Positions 53,190-61,805 of a stretch of 64,000 nucleotides of DNA are shown piece by piece. The translations under genes were made by a program, and so were the position numbers. This stretch comes from Neolewinella lacunae (GTDB taxonomy: Bacteria > Bacteroidota > Bacteroidia > Chitinophagales > Saprospiraceae), in assembly GCF_014349155.1 (NCBI RefSeq), contig NZ_JACSIT010000149.1, forward strand, positions 34,065-98,064, in the 5' to 3' direction. Positions within the stretch are counted from its first letter, which is position 1; every line of letters starts with the position of its first letter. Below the pieces are notes generated by a model. The model saw only the letters and a program-made list of their open reading frames with translations, was not told the origin of the DNA and did not search any database.

Positions 53190-56138
53190 ATGAAGCTTAA
53201 ACTATTCTATCATTTGAAGGGCAGCTTGTTGCTGTTCGGCCTGTTGTTGGCCGCGCAGACGGCATTCGGCCAAAGTACCATTACGGGTACTGTTTACGAC
53301 GCAGACAGTGGCGAACCTTTGATCGGTGCCTACATTCTGGCCGTCGGTACGCAATCGGGCACTGTTTCCGATATTGACGGAACGTACTCGCTCACTCTTC
53401 CGGCAGGCGTAACGGAAATTGAACTTTCCTACACGGGTTACGGCACCCAGCGCATTACGGTAGGTACGCAGACGGTAATCGATATCCGCATGCAGTCTGG
53501 CCAGCAGCTCGAAGAGATCGTGGTGATTGGCTACGGAACGGTGAAGCGCGAAGATGCCACGGGATCGGTAGAAACCGTTTCTTCCGCAGAATTTAACAAG
53601 GGGGCCATTTCCTCCGCCCAGGAACTCGTGGCGGGCAAGGTGGCCGGTGTCCAGGTCACTACCGACGGCGGACCCGGCGGTGGAGCGACTATCCGCATCC
53701 GGGGTGGTTCTTCCCTGAGCGCCTCGAATGACCCGCTGATCGTCATCGATGGGGTGCCCCTGCCGACGGACGGCATCAGCGGCAGCCGCAACCCCTTGAG
53801 CCTTATCAACCCGAACGACATTGAAACCTTTACCGTGCTGAAAGATGCCTCCGCGACGGCCATTTACGGCTCGCGCGCCTCCAACGGGGTAGTCATCATC
53901 ACCACTAAGAAAGGCACGGCGGGCAGCAAACTGCAGCTGGGCTACAATGGCAGCGTAGGCGTGAGCAACCCCGCCCGCACCCTCGACGTGCTCAGTGCGG
54001 ATGAATTCCGCAGCCTCATCACCGATCGCTTCGGTGAAGGCAGCCCCCAGGTCGGTTACCTCGGCGAAGCCAACACCGACTGGCAAGACGTTATTTTCCA
54101 GAATGGCCTTTTCCAGGACCACAACGTAAACGCTACCGGCGCCATCAAGTCGCTGCCCTACCGTGTCTCCGTTGGTTTTACCGACCAGCAGGGCGTGCTG
54201 AAGACCGACCGCTTTGAGCGGATTTCCTACGGCTTGAACCTCAACCCGGGCTTCTTCGAAAACCGCCTGCAACTAAACTTTGGCATCAAGGGCGCCAACT
54301 CCCAGAACCGCTTCGCTAACCGCGGCGCGATTGGGGCGGCACTTGCTTTTGACCCCACCCAGCCCGTGTTTCAGGACAACAACTTCGGCGGCTACAACTA
54401 CACCGCCCAGCTGAACAACAGCAATCCCAATACCCTGGCACCCAGCAACCCGCTGGCCCTGCTGCGGCAGCGCCAGGACAACTCCACGGTAAACCACTAC
54501 ATCGCCAATTTCACGGCCGATTACCGCTTTGCGTTCATCCCCGCCCTGCGCGCCAACCTGAACCTCGCCTACGACCGCTCCAAGGGGGAAGGCTCCATCT
54601 TTGTGCCCTCCTACGCCGCCTTCGCCTTCGACGCGGGTAACGCCGGTGGAACGGACAATATCTACAGCCAGGATAAGAAGAACGAACTCCTCGAGTTTTA
54701 CCTCAACTACAACAGAGACTTCGACGGCATTCGCCTGGACGTACTCGGCGGTTATTCCTGGCAAAACTTTTTCCGTGAATCTTTCTTCCGCAATTCTAAC
54801 CTGGACGGAACGGAAGTGGAAGAAAATACCAACCCGGAGGAGTACTACCTGCTGTCCCTCTTCGGACGGGCCAATGTCACCATTGCCGACCGCCTGATCC
54901 TGACCGGTACCCTGCGCCGCGACGGCTCTTCCCGTTTCAGCGAGGCGAACCGCTTTGGCCTTTTTCCTTCCGCTGCGGCAGCTTACAAACTCATCGACGT
55001 GGACAACAACCCCCGCGGTCTCAACGCCCTCAAACTGCGGGTCGGTTACGGTGTGACGGGGCAGCAGGAAGCGGGTGGATTCTACCCATCGCAGGCCTTT
55101 TACCAGGCCAGCCTGGCCAATGCCCGCTACCAGTTTGGTGACCGTTTCGTTACCACCCTGCGCCCCGAGGGCTACAATGCCAACCTGAAATGGGAGGAAA
55201 CCACGACGGCCAACATTGCCGTAGACTTCGGCATTTTCAACGACCGTCTGAACGGCTCTATTGAAGTTTACCAACGCACCACCACTGACTTGCTCAACTT
55301 CATCCCCGTTCCCGCCGGTACTAACCTGACCAACTTCATCACCTCCAACGTAGGTGACCTGGAGAACCGCGGCTTTGAGATCAGCGTCAATGGCGAGCCC
55401 ATCCGGACGGAAAACAGCAGCCTGCAGATTGGCGTCAACGTGAGCGTCAACCGCAACGAGATTACGCGCCTGACGGCTACCGAAGACCCCGCTTACGTGG
55501 GTGTCCCCACGGGTGGCATCGCCGGCGGAGTGGGCAACAACATCCAGATCCACAGCGTCGGATTCCCCGCCAGCTCCTTCTACGTTTACGAGCAGGTTTA
55601 CGACGAAACGGGCGTTCCCGTGGAGGGCGTTTACGTAGACCGCAACGGAGACGGGATGGTGAATACCAGCGATTTGTACCGTTACAAGAACCCCGCCCCA
55701 CAAGCCTTCCTGGGCTTTACGACCAACTACAACGTCAATAACTTCGACTTTTCCTTCGCCGGCCGTGCCAGCTTCGGAAACTTCGTTTACGACAACAACC
55801 TTTCCAACCGCGCCCTTTACGACGCGCTCGTCAACAGTACCGGCTTCCTGACCAATACCGTCCCCAACATTGCGGACGTGGACTTTACCACGGCCCAGTA
55901 CTTCAGCGATTTCTACATCCGGGACGCCTCATTCCTGCGCCTGGACCACATTACGGCGGGCTACCGCTTCGACGATGTGGTAGGAGCAGGCAGCACGATG
56001 CGGGCCTACCTGACCGTGCAAAACCCCATCGTAATCACCGACTACGAAGGCATCGACCCCGAAGTTTTTGGTGGCATCGACAACAACATTTACCCCCGCG
56101 CCCGAACCATTCTCTTTGGTCTTGGTGTTAACTTTTAA
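53190..56138 (+). CDS. SusC/RagA-family TonB-linked outer-membrane protein
   Basis: A 982-residue receptor without STN domain. Signal peptide ends near GQ at about residue 28; then GTVYDADSGEPLIGAYIL begins the carboxypeptidase-like domain. The TonB-box region is EEIVVIGYGTVKRED, and the plug has QELVAGKVAGVQVTTDGGPGG and DASATAIYGSRASNGVVIITTKKG. The barrel ends FGLGVNF. It forms a glycan-import complex with the SusD encoded 13 bp downstream. The two SusC genes are clear paralogs. Confidence 0.96.
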   Translation: MKLKLFYHLKGSLLLFGLLLAAQTAFGQSTITGTVYDADSGEPLIGAYILAVGTQSGTVSDIDGTYSLTLPAGVTEIELSYTGYGTQRITVGTQTVIDIRMQSGQQLEEIVVIGYGTVKREDATGSVETVSSAEFNKGAISSAQELVAGKVAGVQVTTDGGPGGGATIRIRGGSSLSASNDPLIVIDGVPLPTDGISGSRNPLSLINPNDIETFTVLKDASATAIYGSRASNGVVIITTKKGTAGSKLQLGYNGSVGVSNPARTLDVLSADEFRSLITDRFGEGSPQVGYLGEANTDWQDVIFQNGLFQDHNVNATGAIKSLPYRVSVGFTDQQGVLKTDRFERISYGLNLNPGFFENRLQLNFGIKGANSQNRFANRGAIGAALAFDPTQPVFQDNNFGGYNYTAQLNNSNPNTLAPSNPLALLRQRQDNSTVNHYIANFTADYRFAFIPALRANLNLAYDRSKGEGSIFVPSYAAFAFDAGNAGGTDNIYSQDKKNELLEFYLNYNRDFDGIRLDVLGGYSWQNFFRESFFRNSNLDGTEVEENTNPEEYYLLSLFGRANVTIADRLILTGTLRRDGSSRFSEANRFGLFPSAAAAYKLIDVDNNPRGLNALKLRVGYGVTGQQEAGGFYPSQAFYQASLANARYQFGDRFVTTLRPEGYNANLKWEETTTANIAVDFGIFNDRLNGSIEVYQRTTTDLLNFIPVPAGTNLTNFITSNVGDLENRGFEISVNGEPIRTENSSLQIGVNVSVNRNEITRLTATEDPAYVGVPTGGIAGGVGNNIQIHSVGFPASSFYVYEQVYDETGVPVEGVYVDRNGDGMVNTSDLYRYKNPAPQAFLGFTTNYNVNNFDFSFAGRASFGNFVYDNNLSNRALYDALVNSTGFLTNTVPNIADVDFTTAQYFSDFYIRDASFLRLDHITAGYRFDDVVGAGSTMRAYLTVQNPIVITDYEGIDPEVFGGIDNNIYPRARTILFGLGVNF

Positions 56139-56151
56139 ACCGTAAACTATC

Positions 56152-58353
56152 ATGTTAAAAATGCACAAACTTCTCGGCAGCCTGCTGCTTTTGCTGCTTT
56201 CGCTGGGCTTTACGGCCTGTTTCAATGACCTGGACACCGTGCCGTTGGACGAAGACCTCGCCACGGCCGACGTCGTCTACGATGACCCCGCTGCCTACGA
56301 GCAGGTGCTGGCCAAGCTCTACGCTGGCCTCTCCGTCTCCGGCCAGCAGGGCCCCGCTGGTTTGCCAGACATCAGTGGCATTGACGAAGGATTCTCTACC
56401 TACCTGCGCCAGTACTGGAAAGCCCAGGAATTGACGACGGACGAGGCCGTCATCGCCTGGAACGACGGCAACATCCACGACTACGAAGAGCACGACTGGA
56501 ACTCCTCCAACGAGTTCATCACGGCCATGTACAACCGGATTTTCTACCAGATTACCCTGGCCAACGAATTCATCCGTGAAACTACCGAGGAAAAGCTCGC
56601 TGGTCGTGGCCAAACGGGAACCGTAGCCGATCAGGTCGCCGTATTCCGCGCCGAAGCCCGCTTCCTGCGCGCCCTCAGCTACTGGCACGCCCTGGACTTG
56701 TTCCGCAACGTGCCCTTCGTAACGGAGGAGGATGCCGTAGGATCTTTCTTCCCCGAGCAGATCAACGCCAACGAACTCTTCGCCTTCATCGAGAGCGAGT
56801 TGCTGGATATTGAGTCCACCATGGTGGCTGCCCGGCAGAACGAATACGGACGGGCCGACCAGGCCGCCGTATGGACCCTGCTGGCTAAGCTCTACCTGAA
56901 TGCCGAAGCCCACGTCGGCCAGGACCGCAATACCGACTGCATCACCTACTGCAAAAAGGTGATTGAGGCTGGTTACAGCCTGGAGCCGGAATACGCCAAC
57001 CTGTACGTGGCCGATAACGGCAACAGCCCCGAAACGATCTTTGCCGTACTTTTTGATGGCCAGAATACCCGCACCTGGGGAGGCATGACCTTCATCACTC
57101 ACGCGGCCGTAGGCGGCAGCATGGATCCCCTGGCTTTCGGCCTCGACGGCGGCTGGGGCGGTACCCGGGCCACCAGCGCCTTCGTCAATAAATTCCCCTC
57201 GGCCGGCGGCGGCGGCCAGGTCGTGGTAGCCCCTCAAGACCCCAACAACAGCTACAACCTGTTGAACGTGCCCGGGGCCTACCAAGGCTGGGACCCCGCC
57301 AACAACGCTACGGCCCTGGCCCAGAAAGGCGACGCCAATACCTTCGAAGGCTACGCCTACTTCGCCGAAGCAGGTGAATTCAAGTTTGCCCGCGGCAGCT
57401 GGGACGAAAACTACGGCGACAACGAAGGAGACGGTACCCTGGAAGCGGGCGGCGGAAACCTCTCGGTAGCAGCCCCCGGCTACTACCGCATCTACGTTGA
57501 CCTCAACGCCCTGACCTACTCCATTACCCCCATGCAGTTTGGCCTCATCGGCAGCGCTACCCCCGGTGGCTGGGACAACGATACCGACATGACCTACAAC
57601 CCCGTAACCGGGGCCTGGGAACTGGAAGTAGCGCTGGTTGGCGGCCAGGAAATCAAGTTCCGCGCCAACGACGCCTGGGACCTCAACTACGGCGACGACG
57701 GTGCCAATGGCCTCCTGGAGCAAAACGGTGCCAACATCGCCATTGCCCGCGACGGCGTCTACAAAGTCAGCCTGTTCCTCAATAAGCCCGACTATACCTA
57801 CGGCATCGAAGTCCCCAGCTCCGACGGCCGCGCAATGTTCTACACCGACGGGCAGAGCCTCGAGATCACCGACGTATCCCAGTTCACCCAGGGCTACGCC
57901 ATCACCAAATTCAAAAACGTGACGCGCAACGGCGTGGTAGGCTCTGACCTTACCTTCCCCGATACCGACTTCCTCATGTTCCGCCTGGCCGATGTCTACC
58001 TGATGTACGCCGAAGCGGTACTGCGCAACGGCAGCGGCGGCAGCATCGATGAAGCCGTTGGTTACATCAACGAACTGCGGGAACGCGCCTACGGCAACAC
58101 TTCCGGTAACATCCAGCGGAGCGACCTCAACCTGCCCTTCATCCTCGACGAGCGGGCGCGCGAACTCTACTGGGAATGCCACCGTCGCACGGACCTCGTC
58201 CGCTTCGGGCAGTTTACCGACGGAACGTACGTATGGCCCTTCAAAGGCGGTACGCTGCAAGGTACGCAGACGGCTGCCTTCCGGGACGTCTTCCCCATCC
58301 CCGCTGCCGACCTCGGCGCGAACCCCAACCTTCAACAAAACACCGGATACTAA
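56152..58353 (+). CDS. SusD/RagB lipoprotein with two inserted SusE/F-type carbohydrate-binding modules
   Basis: A 733-residue surface lipoprotein; lipobox FTACFND with Cys near residue 23. Residues about 25-345 and 556-733 are a normal SusD with TPR helices (DEGFSTYLRQYWKAQELTTDEAV, then FLRALSYWHALDLFRNVPFV). Between them, at about 350-555, lie two modules not found in usual SusD proteins: VPGAYQGWDPANN to YSITPMQFG, and LIGSATPGGWDNDTDM to YTYGIEV. Both closely match the two C-terminal modules of the SusE next door. The paralog at 59630 lacks them at exactly this point, so they are an insertion. The chimera could bind starch-like glycan itself. Confidence 0.92.
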   Translation: MLKMHKLLGSLLLLLLSLGFTACFNDLDTVPLDEDLATADVVYDDPAAYEQVLAKLYAGLSVSGQQGPAGLPDISGIDEGFSTYLRQYWKAQELTTDEAVIAWNDGNIHDYEEHDWNSSNEFITAMYNRIFYQITLANEFIRETTEEKLAGRGQTGTVADQVAVFRAEARFLRALSYWHALDLFRNVPFVTEEDAVGSFFPEQINANELFAFIESELLDIESTMVAARQNEYGRADQAAVWTLLAKLYLNAEAHVGQDRNTDCITYCKKVIEAGYSLEPEYANLYVADNGNSPETIFAVLFDGQNTRTWGGMTFITHAAVGGSMDPLAFGLDGGWGGTRATSAFVNKFPSAGGGGQVVVAPQDPNNSYNLLNVPGAYQGWDPANNATALAQKGDANTFEGYAYFAEAGEFKFARGSWDENYGDNEGDGTLEAGGGNLSVAAPGYYRIYVDLNALTYSITPMQFGLIGSATPGGWDNDTDMTYNPVTGAWELEVALVGGQEIKFRANDAWDLNYGDDGANGLLEQNGANIAIARDGVYKVSLFLNKPDYTYGIEVPSSDGRAMFYTDGQSLEITDVSQFTQGYAITKFKNVTRNGVVGSDLTFPDTDFLMFRLADVYLMYAEAVLRNGSGGSIDEAVGYINELRERAYGNTSGNIQRSDLNLPFILDERARELYWECHRRTDLVRFGQFTDGTYVWPFKGGTLQGTQTAAFRDVFPIPAADLGANPNLQQNTGY

Positions 58354-58428
58354 AGCGGCGGGTGGCCTGGGCAGCACCGTCCGGGCCACCCACCTTCCTT
58401 TCGCTATCCAATTAAAAAATTAGCAACC

Positions 58429-59487
58429 ATGTTTAAGCAAACCATTCTCATCGCTTCGCTGGCGCTGTCGATCGGCTTTTTCGCTTGCGAAAAGCAAACC
58501 TTCGATCCCGTCTTAAGCCTTGGAGACCCCGCCTCCATCACTGCACCCACTGAGGGCACTGCTTTCGTCATTGCCGAAGGAACGGAAGAGGAAACCATGA
58601 CCACGTTTACCTGGACGGCGGCCGATTTCGGCTTCCAGGCCGGGGCAACCTACACCGTCGAGGTAGACCTGGCGGGCAACAACTTCGCCAGCGCCACTCC
58701 GCTCGTCCCTGCGGTCAACGCCACCACGGCCCCCGTCAAAAACGGTACGGTGAACAACTACCTCATCTCCCGCGGCGGCGAAGGTGGGGTGGCTCAGCAA
58801 ATCCAGGTCCGCATCAAAGCCCAGGTGGGCCGGCCAGCGGACAACAACGTGATCTTCTCCGCGCCCGTGACCCTGACGGTTACGCCCTTCGAAGCGGAGC
58901 GCGTGTACCCCCGCCTGTTCGTCCCCGGTGCTTACCAGGGCTGGAACCCAGGCGACGAATCGACCGTCATCTACTCCGTTCCCGAAAACGGCATTTACGA
59001 TGGTTACGCCTTCTTCCCCGATCCCAACACGGAGTTTAAGTTTACCGATGCGCCCAACTGGGACAACGGCAACTTTGGCGACAACGAAGGCGACGGCATC
59101 CTCGACGATGCCGGTAGCAACATTGTCGCGCCCGGCCAGGGCATGCACCGCCTCAACGTCAACATCAACGACCGTACCTACACCGTTACCCCCACCAGCT
59201 GGGGCGTGATCGGCAGCGCCACCCCCACGGGATGGGATTCCGATACGGACATGGTTTACGACCCCGAAAACCGCACACTGACCCTTACCCTCGACCTCGT
59301 GGGTGGCGGTGACAACGCCATCAAGTTCCGCGCCAACGACGCTTGGGACCTCGATTTGGGCGACAACGGTGCCGACCTGAAAATGGAGTACGGCGGTGCC
59401 AATATTCCCATCACGGAATCCGGCAACTACACCATCGAGCTCAACCTCAATGGCCCGATCTACACGTACACCCTCACGCGGAATTAA
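58429..59487 (+). CDS. SusE/SusF-family outer-membrane lipoprotein
   Basis: A 352-residue lipoprotein; lipobox Cys near residue 20 in GFFACEK. The N-terminal Ig-like SusE domain has FTWTAADFGFQAGATYTVEVDLAG. Two C-terminal starch-binding modules follow: FVPGAYQGWNPGDE to YTVTPTSWG, and VIGSATPTGWDSDTD to YTYTLTRN. SusE/F proteins hold starch or maltooligosaccharides at the cell surface, which suggests that this locus imports an alpha-glucan. The modules are nearly the same as those inserted in the SusD upstream. Confidence 0.93.
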   Translation: MFKQTILIASLALSIGFFACEKQTFDPVLSLGDPASITAPTEGTAFVIAEGTEEETMTTFTWTAADFGFQAGATYTVEVDLAGNNFASATPLVPAVNATTAPVKNGTVNNYLISRGGEGGVAQQIQVRIKAQVGRPADNNVIFSAPVTLTVTPFEAERVYPRLFVPGAYQGWNPGDESTVIYSVPENGIYDGYAFFPDPNTEFKFTDAPNWDNGNFGDNEGDGILDDAGSNIVAPGQGMHRLNVNINDRTYTVTPTSWGVIGSATPTGWDSDTDMVYDPENRTLTLTLDLVGGGDNAIKFRANDAWDLDLGDNGADLKMEYGGANIPITESGNYTIELNLNGPIYTYTLTRN

Positions 59488-59498
59488 TCCGTTTTGAG

Positions 59499-59616
59499 GG
59501 GCGCTGCCGCAGGTGCAGGGTAGGGGATAAGGAGCAAAGTCAGGGGGCCGGAGGGTGCGTTTTTGCCCGACGTCCCTGGCTCTTTATCCCTTCCCCGGGC
59601 ACCTGCGGACGCGCCC
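59499..59616. repeat. Extended inverted pair of C18 repeats
   Basis: GGGCGCTGCCGCAGGTGC (59499-59516) and GCACCTGCGGACGCGCCC (59599-59616) face each other. The tails pair as well (gggataaggagc with ctctttatccc), giving arms of about 40 bp around a loop of about 35 nt. Confidence 0.8.
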
Positions 59617-59629
59617 AAAACCAACTACT

Positions 59630-61192
59630 TTGAACCGGTCGATCCTGCTCCTTTCGCTGCTGCTGTGGACTGCTTCGGGCTGCCTGAAGCTGGAAGTGGA
59701 GCCTCGTTCGCTGGAGGCTACCGAGCAATTTTTTGCCGACGAGAGTGCCTACGCCGCCAGCCTCGCCCGGCTTTATGCGGGCCTGGCCGTGACCGGGCAG
59801 CAAGGTCCCTCCGGAGCCCCCGACCTGCAAAATATGGACGAGGGTTTTTCCAGTTACCTGCGGCAGTACTGGCAATTGCAGGAACTGACGACCGAAGAAG
59901 CCATCATTGGCTGGACCGACGACGGGCTGCCCGACCTGCACGCGCACACCTGGACGAGCGATAACCAGTTCGTCCGCACCATGTACAGCCGCATTTATTT
60001 TCAGGTGGCCCAGGTCAATGAATTTCTCCGGCAGAGCACGGAAGAGAAGCTGCGGCAACGCAACGTCAGCGACGCTACGCGGGGGCGGGTGCCTGGCTAC
60101 CGCGCCGAAGCCCGGTTTCTGCGCGCGCTGAGTTACCTCCAAGGCATGGACCTATTTGGGGCCATCCCACTCTACACCGAAAACAATCCTTTAGGCGGTG
60201 CGCCGCTCCCCCAATCCAACCGCGGCATCCTTTTCGACTTTCTCGAAAGCGAACTTCACGATATTCTGGCCTACCTGCCCGAGCCCGGGGCGCAGCAGTA
60301 CGGCCGCATTGACCGCGCCGCCGTGTGGGCGCTGCAGGCCCGCCTTTTTTTGAATGCGGAGGTCTATACCGGCCGCTTGCGCTACGATGAATGCCTGCAA
60401 GCCTGCCGCAAAATCATACAATCCGGTCGATACCGATTGGCGGAGGATTACCGCCACCTCTTTCTGACCGACAACCACACCTCCCCGGAAATCATCTTTG
60501 CCATCCCTTTCGACGGGCTTAATACCCAGACCTGGGGCGGTATGACTTACCTGATCCACGCCGCACTGGGAGGGAGCATGCGGCCCGAGGATTACGGCGT
60601 CCGCGGGGCCTGGGCGGGTTTACGCACCACTTCCGCGCTGGTGGAACTGTTCACCCGGCAAGCTTTCCCCGACCGGCGGGCTGACTTTTACACCGCCGGG
60701 CAGCGCCTGGAAATTGAGCGGGTCAGCGATTTCCAGCAAGGCTACGCGCTGCCGAAATACCGCAACCTCGACCAGGCCGGGGTGCCGGGCAGCAACGAAA
60801 CCTTTCCCGATACGGACTTCCCCCTCTTCCGCCTCGGCGAAATTTACCTTACCTACGCGGAGGCGACCCTGCGCGGCGCGGCGGGTGGCGAGCGGGCTAC
60901 GGCCCTGGAATACCTCAATGCCCTGCGGCAGCGGGCGGGCGCCGAAGACCTGCTGACGGACGCCGACCTCCACCTCGATTACCTCTTGGACGAGCGGGCG
61001 CGGGAACTTCACTGGGAGGCCCACCGCCGCACTGACCTCATCCGCTTTGGCCAATTCACCACCAACCGCACCTGGCCGTGGAAAGGCGGCGTAGCGGCCG
61101 GCACCTTTACGCCGGAGTACCGCGCCCTGTTCCCCATCCCGGAGGCGGAGTTGCTGGCCAATCCGGCGTTGCGGCAGAATGCTGGGTATTAG
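59630..61192 (+). CDS. SusD/RagB-family lipoprotein (no inserted modules)
   Basis: A 520-residue lipoprotein. The likely start is TTG at 59630 (LNRSILLLSLLLWTASGCLK, first residue read as Met), because this begins a good lipoprotein signal with Cys at about 18; the upstream frame to 59555 runs through the repeat. Helices DEGFSSYLRQYWQLQELTTEEAI and FLRALSYLQGMDLFGAIPLY align with the SusD upstream. At TSALVELFTRQAFPDRRADFYTAG it lacks the 200-residue insertion of its paralog. It may partner the STN-SusC at 49664. It ends NAGY, like its paralog (NTGY). Confidence 0.92.
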   Translation: MNRSILLLSLLLWTASGCLKLEVEPRSLEATEQFFADESAYAASLARLYAGLAVTGQQGPSGAPDLQNMDEGFSSYLRQYWQLQELTTEEAIIGWTDDGLPDLHAHTWTSDNQFVRTMYSRIYFQVAQVNEFLRQSTEEKLRQRNVSDATRGRVPGYRAEARFLRALSYLQGMDLFGAIPLYTENNPLGGAPLPQSNRGILFDFLESELHDILAYLPEPGAQQYGRIDRAAVWALQARLFLNAEVYTGRLRYDECLQACRKIIQSGRYRLAEDYRHLFLTDNHTSPEIIFAIPFDGLNTQTWGGMTYLIHAALGGSMRPEDYGVRGAWAGLRTTSALVELFTRQAFPDRRADFYTAGQRLEIERVSDFQQGYALPKYRNLDQAGVPGSNETFPDTDFPLFRLGEIYLTYAEATLRGAAGGERATALEYLNALRQRAGAEDLLTDADLHLDYLLDERARELHWEAHRRTDLIRFGQFTTNRTWPWKGGVAAGTFTPEYRALFPIPEAELLANPALRQNAGY

Positions 61193-61194
61193 GG

Positions 61195-61232
61195 GGGTAA
61201 CTTTTTTTGAAATTTTTTGAAAAAAGTTGCCC
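61195..61232 (+). terminator. Hairpin after the second SusD, overlapping an A-tract/GTTGC motif
   Basis: gggtaactttttt pairs with aaaaaagttgccc (12 of 13). It overlaps the sequence aaaaaagttgcccg that is shared with the gap after the sigma gene, so it may be a promoter-proximal signal rather than a terminator. Confidence 0.45.
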
Positions 61233-61295
61233 GAGCTTGTTTACCTCGGGACCAAAACTGGGCACTAATGAGGTAAGAAGTCAATTCTTAGCCTC

Positions 61296-61655
61296 ATGCC
61301 CAGAGAAAAGGAACGCTCCGAAGCGAATGTTGCTGCTTTACTGTTGCCGGTATCCAACGGGTATCGGGTTGTTCGGTTTGCGGACATCATCTGCTGCCGG
61401 GCGGAGAAAAGCTATTCGGCCATCTGTCTGGCGGCAGGGGAGGAAGTCATCGTGAGTTATGGCCTTTCGCGCCTCGTTCAGGTTTTGCCGGAGGACATGT
61501 TCTTTCGCTGTCATCACAGCTATTTGATCAACTGTAGTCAGGTAGAAGGGATTGACAAAGTGGGCAGTTCCTACTTTTTGCTGCTGGGGGAGTACCGGGT
61601 GCCGGTTTCGCGAAGCCAGCAGCAGGCGGTGCGGGGGTTGTTTTACCAGTTGTGA
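61296..61655 (+). CDS. Stand-alone LytTR DNA-binding protein
   Basis: A 119-residue protein that is one LytTR domain: GYRVVRFADIICCRAEKSYSAICLAAGEE, then VSYGLSRLVQVLPEDMFFRCHHSYLINCSQVEGI, with DKVGSSYFLLLGEYRVPVSRSQQQAV at the end. LytTR domains bind paired short direct repeats upstream of their targets. There is no receiver domain, so input is unknown. It closes the glycan locus and may regulate it or the metalloprotease downstream. Confidence 0.9.
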   Translation: MPREKERSEANVAALLLPVSNGYRVVRFADIICCRAEKSYSAICLAAGEEVIVSYGLSRLVQVLPEDMFFRCHHSYLINCSQVEGIDKVGSSYFLLLGEYRVPVSRSQQQAVRGLFYQL

Positions 61656-61805
61656 ATGAAAAACAACCAAAAATATAAAAAAACAGACAAAGTGTATAAC
61701 GGGGGCTTTTAGCGTATTCTGTACGTGGTAGCTTTAGTCTTAAATATTGCTACTTAGACCAGTTATGAACTTTTCAAAGTTGCTCAACTAGTTACTGAAA
61801 TAATT

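Noticed and set aside
54273..55703. A 476-codon minus-strand frame within the second SusC gene
   Set aside because: Shadow frame without signal peptide or domain.
56155..58389. A 744-codon open frame opposite the SusD gene
   Set aside because: Rich in Val, Gly and Ala with no domain; the SusD reading on the + strand is unambiguous.
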